Source: an uncultured Ellagibacter sp.
GTDB taxonomy: Bacteria > Actinomycetota > Coriobacteriia > Coriobacteriales > Eggerthellaceae
DNA: 13,783 bases
Direction of reading: 5' to 3'
Assembly (NCBI GenBank): GCA_934613165.1
Contig: CAKTSW010000009.1
Location: forward strand, 1-13,783
Positions within the stretch are counted from its first letter, which is position 1. Every line of letters begins with the position of its first letter. The position numbers and the translations under genes were made by a program. A model generated the notes under the pieces. It made no database searches. It saw nothing but the letters and a program-made list of their open reading frames with translations, and was not told the DNA's origin. This document shows positions 7,374 through 13,783 of this stretch, piece by piece.

Positions 7374-9935
7374 ATGGCAGACTATCAAGAGTTCCTTGAC
7401 AGCGTTGACCGCAAGGCCTATCACGAGGGGGAATGGCAATGGGAGGAAGATGGGTGCACGGTAACGCGTACCTACCATTACTCTCCTCCGGGTTGCCATA
7501 CTTCCTGCGGCATCCTTCTTTACGTCAAAGACGGTAAGGTCGTGCGTGTCGAAGGCGATCCGCTTGACCCTTGCACAAACGGCAAGCTTTGCATCAAGTG
7601 CCTGACGCTCACCGAGTCCCTCAATCACCCTGATCGCCTCAAATATCCTATGAAGCGTGCGGGAGAGCGTGGTGAGAACAAGTGGGAGCGCATCACGTGG
7701 GATGAAGCTTACGATGAAATCGAAGCCAAGGTCAAAAGCATCTGGGAAACCGACGGCGGCAACGCCATCATCTGCGTGCATGGCACGGGGCGCAACATCA
7801 ATTGGCAAGTTCCGTTCTTTGGCCAGGCGGCTTTGAAGACCCCGAACATTTCCACCTTCGGCTTCACCGGCTTTGCATGCTATATGCCCCGCATTTGCGG
7901 CTCCATCGCCCCGTTTGGCGATTTTCCCATCGTCGACGCTTCCGAAACCCATGCCGACCGCTACAACAATGACGAATGGGTACCGCCTGAGGTTCTCGTT
8001 GTCTGGGGCAATGAGCCTCTTGCGTCAAACGCTGACGGCTACATTGGCCATTGGCTTGTCCAGTGCGTGCAGATGGGCACCAAGATCATTTCCATCGACC
8101 CTCGTCTGACCTGGTGGGGTGCTCGCGCTGAGTACTGGCTGCAGATTCGCCCGGGTACCGACGCTGCGCTCGCCTGCGCATGGCTCAATGTCATCATTGC
8201 CGAAAAGCTCTACGATCAGGAGTACATCGATTACTGGTGCGCCGGGTTCGACGAGCTCGCCGAATCTGTCAAGGACAAGACGCCTGAGTGGGCAGCCGAG
8301 ATCACCGGTCTTCCCGTTGAGGACATCATCGGGTCCGCGCGTTTGTATGCCGGTGCCAAGCCGGGCGCTATTCAGTGGGGTCTTGCGTTCGATCAGCAGC
8401 TTTCCGCAATGGCTCTCTGCCTTGCCGGCTGTGACCTCATGGCTATCTGCGGCAATGTCGACGTTCCTGGCGGCAACATTCTTGTTCACAATGCTTTTGA
8501 AATTAACGCTGGCTATGCTTCTGGCGAGCAGCTGACGCCCCCCGAGTGGCGCGCCAAGAAGCTCAACAACAACTTCGCTCTCTCCATCGAAGGCGGCGAC
8601 TTCGTTGCGCATGCGTCATCCGACGGTCTCCTTCAAGCCATCGAAGACGGGTTCCCCTATCCTATTAAGATGATGTGGATCCAGTCTTCTAACACTCTTT
8701 CTTGCCCGAGCCAGGATTCTCCCCGTGTCATGGCGGCAATGAAGAAGATCCCCTTTATCGTGAATGCGGATCCCTACATCACCCCGACTTCGGTGGCTCT
8801 TGCTGACATTATCCTTCCGGTCGCGATGAGCGCCGAGCGTAACTCTGCTCGTACGTGGTGGAGCCCCTGTCGCGCCATGGTTAAGGTCACTGATTTTTAC
8901 GAGGCGAAGTCGGACGAGCAGATTATCCTCGAGCTTGGCAAGCGCCTTAATCCTGAGGTGTTTGGCCAGTGGGATACCGATATCGACTGGCTCAACTGGT
9001 ATCTGCATGACGGCACGGGTTCTTTCTCTGCCACTACTGAGGCGACTGATCAGGGCGGCGCAAAGAACTCCGGCAAGACGCTCTTCACGGCTGACTGGGA
9101 AGAGCTCGTCAAAGATCCGTCGATGCTTGGACATGCTTATGATGAGTTCAACGGCACCTACAACAAGGCTGCCAAGGGCATGTTCCGCGCAGACGGCTCC
9201 GTTGGCTACGGTACGCCTTCGGGACGTCTTGAGCTTACCCCGATGCTGTACAACTATTGGGGTCTGTCGACCACGCCGTTCCACACCGAACCTCCCGAGG
9301 GTCCGATTTCGACGCCGGAGCTTATGGAGGAATACCCGCTCATTCTTACCTGCGGCGGCCGCTCCTTCGAGTTCTTCCATTCGGAGCATCGTCAGCTACC
9401 CACGATGCGCGAGCTTCATCCGCAGCCGCTGTGCATGATCAACCCGAAGACCGCTGAGAAATACGGTATCGAGGACGGTCAGTGGATTTGGATCGAAAAT
9501 GATCATGGTCGCTTCAAGCAGGTCGCCAAGATCACTAAACAGGTCAACGAGAAAACTGTCCATGCCGAGCATGGTTGGTGGTTCCCCGAGACCGAAGGTG
9601 CGGCGCCTTACCTCTTCGGCACGTTCGAATCGAACCCGAACAACTGCACGAAGGCATTCGTCACCGGCCAGGGCGGCGTCGGTTCCCCGATCAAGTCGAT
9701 GATCTGCAAGATCTATCCCGTTAAAGATGGCGACAAGATGCCCTACGAGCAGATTGCCGAAACGGGCAACTTCCCCTGGTACAAGAAGGTCGAATCCCCG
9801 CGTACTGAGGAAATCGAACGTTATCACGAGGCTCTTGCAAACGGCAAGGAATACGACGTCATGTCCAACCAAATTATCGATCCCGAGACCGGCGAGCATC
9901 GCGATCTGAAAACGGGCGAAATCGTCTCGGCCTAG
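7374..9935 (+). CDS. Molybdopterin-dependent oxidoreductase, catalytic subunit 2 (dehydroxylase-like)
   Basis: An 853-residue paralogue of the enzyme at 1477; long stretches agree, for example RKAYHEGE, YPMKRAGERGENKWERI, HGTGRNINWQVPF and GHWLxxCVQMGTKIISIDP. It keeps C41, C45, C73 and C76 at the same positions and adds C28 and C67. The metal-site region reads T165, C169 and C175 (ACYMPRICG). The C-terminal domain carries FFHSEHRQ, AEHGWW and GGVGSP. It has no Tat leader. It differs from subunit 1 in a shorter middle region and a C-terminal extension of roughly 30-40 charged residues ending DPETGEHRDLKTGEIVSA. The ATG follows AGGAAGGA. It ends in tandem stops TAG-TAA, then Fe-S copy B. Expected reaction: two-electron reduction of a small, probably aromatic, substrate; substrate specificity presumably differs from subunit 1. 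Confidence 0.9.
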   Translation: MADYQEFLDSVDRKAYHEGEWQWEEDGCTVTRTYHYSPPGCHTSCGILLYVKDGKVVRVEGDPLDPCTNGKLCIKCLTLTESLNHPDRLKYPMKRAGERGENKWERITWDEAYDEIEAKVKSIWETDGGNAIICVHGTGRNINWQVPFFGQAALKTPNISTFGFTGFACYMPRICGSIAPFGDFPIVDASETHADRYNNDEWVPPEVLVVWGNEPLASNADGYIGHWLVQCVQMGTKIISIDPRLTWWGARAEYWLQIRPGTDAALACAWLNVIIAEKLYDQEYIDYWCAGFDELAESVKDKTPEWAAEITGLPVEDIIGSARLYAGAKPGAIQWGLAFDQQLSAMALCLAGCDLMAICGNVDVPGGNILVHNAFEINAGYASGEQLTPPEWRAKKLNNNFALSIEGGDFVAHASSDGLLQAIEDGFPYPIKMMWIQSSNTLSCPSQDSPRVMAAMKKIPFIVNADPYITPTSVALADIILPVAMSAERNSARTWWSPCRAMVKVTDFYEAKSDEQIILELGKRLNPEVFGQWDTDIDWLNWYLHDGTGSFSATTEATDQGGAKNSGKTLFTADWEELVKDPSMLGHAYDEFNGTYNKAAKGMFRADGSVGYGTPSGRLELTPMLYNYWGLSTTPFHTEPPEGPISTPELMEEYPLILTCGGRSFEFFHSEHRQLPTMRELHPQPLCMINPKTAEKYGIEDGQWIWIENDHGRFKQVAKITKQVNEKTVHAEHGWWFPETEGAAPYLFGTFESNPNNCTKAFVTGQGGVGSPIKSMICKIYPVKDGDKMPYEQIAETGNFPWYKKVESPRTEEIERYHEALANGKEYDVMSNQIIDPETGEHRDLKTGEIVSA

Positions 9936-9950
9936 TAAGCGATCGCCGGA

Positions 9951-10311
9951 AAAGGAGCGAATGACCATGACCAAGGGAATCCTCATCAACTACGACTACT
10001 GCACGGGGTGCCACTCCTGCGAGGTCGCCTGCAAGAAGGAGCTCGGCCTGCCCAAGGGCGAGTTCGGCATCAAGCTCACCGAGACCGGCCCCTACGAGTA
10101 CTCCTCCAAGGAGGGCTCGGCCCCCAAGGAGAGGTGGGAGTGGACCTGGCTGCCGGTGGTGACCAAGGCCTGCGACATGTGCGCCGAGAGGGCCGAGGCG
10201 GGCAAGATGCCCATGTGCGTGCAGCACTGCCAGGCGTGGTGCATGTACTACGGCGAGGCCGAGGACCTCGTCAAGAAGATGGACGGCGGCTCCCGCTGGG
10301 CGCTGTTCACC
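9951..10311 (+). repeat. Near-identical 361-bp direct repeat, copy 2
   Basis: Second copy of the block at 3968-4328. The single difference is C at 10026 against G at 4043, silent in a Val codon. The copies are in direct orientation about 6 kb apart, so recombination between them would delete MFS transporters 1 and 2 and catalytic subunit 2, leaving module 1 joined to module 3. Confidence 0.95.
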
Positions 10312-10317
10312 CGCTAG
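9967..10317 (+). CDS. Small 2x[4Fe-4S] ferredoxin-type subunit, copy B
   Basis: The protein is identical to copy A at 3984 except for the last residue (Arg instead of Lys), with the same eight cysteines for two [4Fe-4S] clusters. At the DNA level the only difference between 9951-10311 and 3968-4328 is the third base of one Val codon (C at 10026, G at 4043). The start is chosen at the second ATG for the same spacing reason as in copy A; the first ATG at 9961 is the alternative. It sits 31 bp after catalytic subunit 2 and is its likely electron donor. Because the two proteins are the same, it should be interchangeable with copy A. Codon use is almost wholly G/C-ending, unlike the gene before it. 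Confidence 0.9.
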   Translation: MTKGILINYDYCTGCHSCEVACKKELGLPKGEFGIKLTETGPYEYSSKEGSAPKERWEWTWLPVVTKACDMCAERAEAGKMPMCVQHCQAWCMYYGEAEDLVKKMDGGSRWALFTR

Positions 10318-10331
10318 CTTTTGCTGACTGT

Positions 10332-10374
10332 CCGCCTGGCTCCATGGAGGGAAGCGAAATGTGGGGCCGGGCGG
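10332..10374 (+). terminator. GC-rich hairpin after Fe-S gene copy B
   Basis: CCGCCTGGCTCC (10332-10343) pairs with GGGGCCGGGCGG (10363-10374) over 12 bp including two G-U pairs, with a 19-base loop. It begins 15 bases after the stop. CTTTCGG follows, not a real U-tract, so read-through into module 3 is likely. Confidence 0.4.
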
Positions 10375-10427
10375 CTTTCGGATAGTGCAACTGAAACGTT
10401 GTGACGAGAAATGAGGGAGGAAACAAA

Positions 10428-12803
10428 ATGAGCGAAGACCCGTTCTACAAGAAGGCTGAAGTCGTCAAGCTCGACACGCTTTCCGACGTGAACGACATCG
10501 GAAAGCCTTGGCGCTACGAGGAGGACGGCCTTACCGTCACGCGCACGAGCCCCTGGTCGCCCCCGGGATGCCATCCCGTCGGATGCGGCCTCAAGCTTTA
10601 CGTGAACGACGAGGGCAAGCTCGTCAAGGTCGAAGGCGACGAGAACAACCCGGTCACCCAGGGCCGCCTGTGCCCGAGGTGCATCGCGCTCAAGGACTAC
10701 ATCTACAATCCGGCCCGCCTTCTCCACCCGATGAAGCGCGACCCGAAGGATCGCGGGAACGCCGACGCTTGGGAACAGATTAGCTGGGACGAGGCGTTCG
10801 ACATCATCAAGAAGGAATACGACCGCATCACGGCCCAGTACGGCCGCGAGTCGATCGTCGTGTTCGCCGGTACCGGCCGCGAGGGAGGCACGTTCGCTCC
10901 CTACGGCACCATGTGCTTCGGCACGCCGAACTTCTGCTACTCGCAGTCCGGCTATGCTTGCTACACCCCGCGCCTGGCCGCTATCGCCTACATCGGCGGT
11001 ACGACCTACCCCGAATGGGACTATGCGGGCGCTCTGCCGGGCCGTTGGGACGACCCCCGCTACGATCTGACGGAGGTGCTCGTCGTTTGGGGCAAGGCCC
11101 CGCTCGAGTCCAACCCCGACGGCTTCTTCGGCCACGCGGTCGTCGACGCGATGCGCCGCGGCACGCGCATCATCGTCATCGACCCGCGCGTTACCTGGCT
11201 CGCGGCCCGCGCAGACATCCACCTGCAACTGCGCGCCGGCACCGACACGGCGCTCGGCATGGCGATGCTCAACATCATCATCAACGAGGACCTCTACGAC
11301 CACGACTTCGTCGAGTACTGGTGCTACGGGTTCGAGCAGCTCGCCGAGCGCGTCCGGGAGATGACGCCCGAGAAGGCCGCCGAGATCTGCCAGGTGCCCG
11401 TCGAGGACATCTACCGCGCCGCCCGCATGTATGCCACCGCCAAGCCGGGCGCCATCCAGTGGGGCCTCGCCGCCGACCAGAAGACCAACGGCATGCAGCA
11501 GGGCCAGGTCACCGTCGACCTCATGGCCATCACCGGCAACCTCGACGTTCCGGGCGGCCAGATCCTCCCCGGCACGGGCGCCGGCCACAACGAGTCAGGA
11601 TTCGGGTTCGAGAAGGGCGTCGGCGAAGACCTCCAGAAGAAGATGATTGGCCTCGAGGAGTACCCCGCGTACTGCATGATCATCCTGAACGCCCATGCCG
11701 ACCTCATGCTCAAGGCGCTCGAGACCGGCGAGCCGTACCCCATCAAGATGGGCTTCTACGCCGGCAACAACCTCATGAGCTGCACTTCCATGGAGCCGAA
11801 GCGCTGGCACGACGCCATCGTGAAGTCGCTCGAGTTCTGCATCGGGTTCGACACGTTCATGAACCCCTCGATCGAGGCCTCCTGCGACATCTTCCTGCCG
11901 CTCAAGACCGTCGCCGAGCGCGAGGGCACGGTGTTCACGCACTACGCGCCCTGCACCGTCACCGCCGGCTTCATGAACAAGGCGATCGAGGTGGGCGACT
12001 GCTTGACCGACTACGAGCTGTGCTACGAGCTCGGACGCCGTCTGCGCCCCGAGCTCTGGGAGAACGAGTTCAAGTTCCGCTCCGCGAAGGAGTTCATGGA
12101 GGCCCTGCGTCTCGGCAAGCGCGAGAACGGCGCGTACTTCGACGAGGTCTCCAAGAACGTCGTGTGCCAGATTCCGGTCGATTACTATAAGTACGAGCGC
12201 GGCGAGATGCGTCAGGACGGCGGCCCCGGCTTCGCGACCCCGACCGGCCGCATCGAGCTGTGGTCGACCGCGTTCAACCAGTTCGGCGAGGACCCGCTGC
12301 CGTACTACGAGGAGCCGGAGTTCGGCCCCGCCAATCCTGAACTCATGAAGGAGTACCCGCTCATTCTCACTACCGGTGCTCGCACAAGCGCGTTCTTCCA
12401 TTCCGAGCATCGTCAGATCGCCTATCTGCGTGAGCTTAATCCCGATCCGATTACCGAGATCAACCCGAAGACCGCCAAGAAGCTCGGCATTACCGATGGC
12501 CAGTGGGTGCGCCTCACGAGCCCCTTCGGCGAGTGCGTGCAGAAGGCTCGCGTGAGCGAGATCGTCGATGAGAAAACTATCCATGCCCAGCATGCATGGT
12601 GGTTCCCCGAGGAAGACGGCAACGAGCCGAACCTCTACGGCAACTTCCGCAGCAACATCAACAACCTGCTGCCGAATTTCCACTTCGGCAAGCTCGGCTT
12701 CGGCGCCCCGAACAAGTGCCTTGTGTGCAAGGTCGAGCCCATCGCCGAGAACTATGACACCGACATGAACCTCATCTGGGATAAATTCGGAAAGCTGGTG
12801 TAG
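10428..12803 (+). CDS. Molybdopterin-dependent oxidoreductase, catalytic subunit 3 (divergent)
   Basis: A 791-residue member of the same superfamily, clearly further from the other two. The ATG at 10428 follows GGGAGG with a 7-base gap; the in-frame GTG at 10401 has no such site. The cysteines are C48, C53, C82 and C85 (one residue more in both the first gap and the middle gap than in its neighbours). WEQISWDEA, FAGTGREGG, VVWGKAPLESN and VIDPRVTWLAARADIHL are the cofactor-binding stretches. In the metal region it reads SGYACYTPRLAA: C178 is kept but the second Cys seen in subunits 1 and 2 is Ala184. The C-terminal half has FFHSEHRQ and AQHAWW. It has no Tat leader. Third positions are strongly G/C-ending up to about 12330, then mixed, as if the 3' part had another origin. 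It is probably a reductase for a different substrate. Confidence 0.9.
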   Translation: MSEDPFYKKAEVVKLDTLSDVNDIGKPWRYEEDGLTVTRTSPWSPPGCHPVGCGLKLYVNDEGKLVKVEGDENNPVTQGRLCPRCIALKDYIYNPARLLHPMKRDPKDRGNADAWEQISWDEAFDIIKKEYDRITAQYGRESIVVFAGTGREGGTFAPYGTMCFGTPNFCYSQSGYACYTPRLAAIAYIGGTTYPEWDYAGALPGRWDDPRYDLTEVLVVWGKAPLESNPDGFFGHAVVDAMRRGTRIIVIDPRVTWLAARADIHLQLRAGTDTALGMAMLNIIINEDLYDHDFVEYWCYGFEQLAERVREMTPEKAAEICQVPVEDIYRAARMYATAKPGAIQWGLAADQKTNGMQQGQVTVDLMAITGNLDVPGGQILPGTGAGHNESGFGFEKGVGEDLQKKMIGLEEYPAYCMIILNAHADLMLKALETGEPYPIKMGFYAGNNLMSCTSMEPKRWHDAIVKSLEFCIGFDTFMNPSIEASCDIFLPLKTVAEREGTVFTHYAPCTVTAGFMNKAIEVGDCLTDYELCYELGRRLRPELWENEFKFRSAKEFMEALRLGKRENGAYFDEVSKNVVCQIPVDYYKYERGEMRQDGGPGFATPTGRIELWSTAFNQFGEDPLPYYEEPEFGPANPELMKEYPLILTTGARTSAFFHSEHRQIAYLRELNPDPITEINPKTAKKLGITDGQWVRLTSPFGECVQKARVSEIVDEKTIHAQHAWWFPEEDGNEPNLYGNFRSNINNLLPNFHFGKLGFGAPNKCLVCKVEPIAENYDTDMNLIWDKFGKLV

Positions 12804-12805
12804 AC

Positions 12806-13300
12806 ATGACTCAATACGGACTCCTCATCGACTACGAGTTCTGCACGAACTGCGGATCCTGCCAGGTCACCTGCAAGGAAGAGCATAATTACCCTGTTGG
12901 CAAGACCGGTATCAAGGTCATGGTCGATGGGCCTTGGAAAATCGATGACGTGCACTACAATTTCAACAACTGGCCCATCGTGACCGACTTGTGCGATCTA
13001 TGCGCCGAGCGCACCTCGAAGGGCCGCGAGCCGATGTGCGTACATCACTGCCTTGCTAACATCATCACCTATGGCACGGTGGAAGAGCTTGCCAAGAGGC
13101 TCGAAGAAAAGCCGAAGCAGTTCCTCGTTGTTCCCGAATACAACCCGATTGCGACCCGTCCCGAGTTCGTCTCCAAGGGGGAGAAGAAACACAAGGCAGC
13201 GCATATCGAAGTTGAAGGAACGGGCAAGGCCACGTACGCCGTTCATCGTCACGACACCAAAGTCGGCGAGCTCGACGAGAACGAAGGCACGGCCTATTAA
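12806..13300 (+). CDS. 2x[4Fe-4S] ferredoxin-type subunit, longer divergent form
   Basis: A 164-residue electron-transfer partner of catalytic subunit 3; its ATG lies 2 bases after that gene's stop with no strong ribosome-binding site, so translation is probably coupled. C13, C16, C19 and C23 form CxxCxxCxxxC; a second group near residues 63-82 is CxxC, eleven residues, CxxxC. It thus has the same two-cluster plan as copies A and B. After the second cluster it adds a hydrophilic tail of about 65 residues rich in Lys and Glu, with no further Cys, which the short copies lack. Codon use is mixed, unlike the near-pure G/C third positions of copies A and B. The tail's role is unknown; docking to subunit 3 is a guess. 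Confidence 0.88.
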   Translation: MTQYGLLIDYEFCTNCGSCQVTCKEEHNYPVGKTGIKVMVDGPWKIDDVHYNFNNWPIVTDLCDLCAERTSKGREPMCVHHCLANIITYGTVEELAKRLEEKPKQFLVVPEYNPIATRPEFVSKGEKKHKAAHIEVEGTGKATYAVHRHDTKVGELDENEGTAY

Positions 13301-13319
13301 GCTTATCTATCGATTATCT

Positions 13320-13354
13320 GGCGGAGCTTCTCTTTCCCTCCAAGGAGCTCCGCC
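13320..13354 (+). terminator. Hairpin between the last Fe-S gene and the prolyl isomerase gene
   Basis: GGCGGAGCTTC (13320-13330) pairs with GGAGCTCCGCC (13344-13354), 11 bp with one G-U pair, around a 13-base pyrimidine-rich loop. It starts 20 bases after the stop and ends 6 bases before GGAGG of the next gene. No T-run follows. It may limit read-through or stabilise the upstream mRNA end. Confidence 0.45.
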
Positions 13355-13373
13355 GCTACTGGAGGTGGGTTGA

Positions 13374-13783
13374 ATGAGCGAGAAGGCAGGTTTGGGGAAG
13401 GTCGTCAGCGTCCATTACCGCGGCGGGGTCAAGGGCGAAAAGCCCATCGATGACAACTACGACCGCGATCCGCTGACCGTTATGATAGGCGACATGAAGC
13501 TGCCTCGCGGCATCGAGCTTGCGCTTGAGGGCATGGAAGAAGGCGAGGTCAAGACCGTCGAGGTTCCGGCGGAGCTCGGATACGGGAAATACCAGGACAA
13601 CCTTGCCCAATGGTACCCGAAGATCATGCTCAAGGACGGGTACGGCCTCAAAGAGGGCGACTTCCTGTATTGGACGAATCCCCAGGACAACAGCAAGGCT
13701 CCCGCTTGGGTCACCGAGACGACGGCCGATCAGGTCAAAATCGATTTCAACCACCCTTTTGCCGGGAAGACGCTCGAGTACAC
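13374..13783 (+). CDS. slyD: SlyD-like FKBP-type peptidyl-prolyl isomerase, 3' end outside window
   Basis: The ATG at 13374 follows GGAGG with an 8-base gap; 136 complete codons are visible before the window ends. The start reads GKVVSVHYRGG (FKBP strand), then LPRGIELALEGMEEGE, the FKBP core motif. ELGYGKYQDNLAQWYP leads into the insert-in-flap chaperone domain that marks the SlyD group, and DFNHPFAGKTLEY returns to the FKBP fold. SlyD proteins speed cis-trans proline isomerisation and act as chaperones; in E. coli SlyD helps nickel delivery to hydrogenase through a His/Cys-rich tail, but the tail here lies beyond the window. It is 73 bp after the Fe-S gene with a hairpin between, so it may or may not share the operon. 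Help in folding the molybdoenzymes is possible but inferred. Confidence 0.85.
   Translation, partial: MSEKAGLGKVVSVHYRGGVKGEKPIDDNYDRDPLTVMIGDMKLPRGIELALEGMEEGEVKTVEVPAELGYGKYQDNLAQWYPKIMLKDGYGLKEGDFLYWTNPQDNSKAPAWVTETTADQVKIDFNHPFAGKTLEY

Noticed and set aside
9951..10311. Repeated Fe-S block considered as an insertion sequence or transposon
   Set aside because: It holds only a ferredoxin gene, with no transposase, terminal inverted repeats or target duplications.
10401..10427. Upstream GTG as start of catalytic subunit 3
   Set aside because: GGGAGG at 10415-10420 points to the ATG at 10428; a start at 10401 would put that site inside the coding region.
10913..12190. 425-codon + strand frame inside catalytic subunit 3
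   Set aside because: An Arg- and His-rich out-of-frame reading of GC-rich DNA; the molybdoenzyme frame has clear motifs throughout.

Overview
The window looks like an accessory metabolic island of an anaerobic, high-GC gut actinobacterium of the Coriobacteriia, most likely Eggerthellaceae (Eggerthella/Gordonibacter/Adlercreutzia type). The reasons are the combination of a many-pass membrane LuxR-type regulator, large cytoplasmic-looking molybdopterin oxidoreductases of the kind expanded in those genomes (the family that includes the gut catechol dehydroxylases), tiny two-cluster ferredoxin partners, and MFS carriers. This is an assignment by resemblance; no rRNA or other taxonomic marker is present. 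Every gene lies on the + strand.

Layout: (1) 1-1278, 3' part of a membrane-bound LuxR-family regulator whose coding sequence carries a run of ten G. (2) 1477-4334, module 1: catalytic molybdopterin subunit plus a 116-residue 2x[4Fe-4S] protein, followed by a GC-rich hairpin. (3) 4474-5736, MFS carrier 1, then a perfect 15-bp stem-loop that probably ends the first transcription unit. (4) 5820-6015, a structured leader with a 29-codon ORF that has a good ribosome-binding site. (5) 6016-7260, MFS carrier 2. (6) 7374-10317, module 2: catalytic subunit plus a second copy of the same Fe-S gene, identical to the first at all but one base over 361 bp. (7) 10428-13300, module 3: a more divergent catalytic subunit plus a longer, different Fe-S protein. 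(8) 13374-end, 5' part of a SlyD-like FKBP prolyl isomerase.

Likely joint function (inference): the regulator senses a small molecule and switches on import by the MFS carriers. The three molybdopterin enzymes then reduce related substrates in the cytoplasm, taking electrons from the small ferredoxins. No Tat signal, NrfD-like anchor or c-type cytochrome is seen, so electrons probably come from a soluble or shared donor. Substrates cannot be read from the sequence; reductive dehydroxylation of dietary or host aromatics is the leading guess.

Most worth a second look: the poly-G tract that could switch the regulator on and off, the homogenised Fe-S gene with near-total G/C third positions between catalytic genes of different composition, the unusual cysteine spacing in the catalytic subunits, and the leader ORF with competing hairpins before MFS carrier 2.
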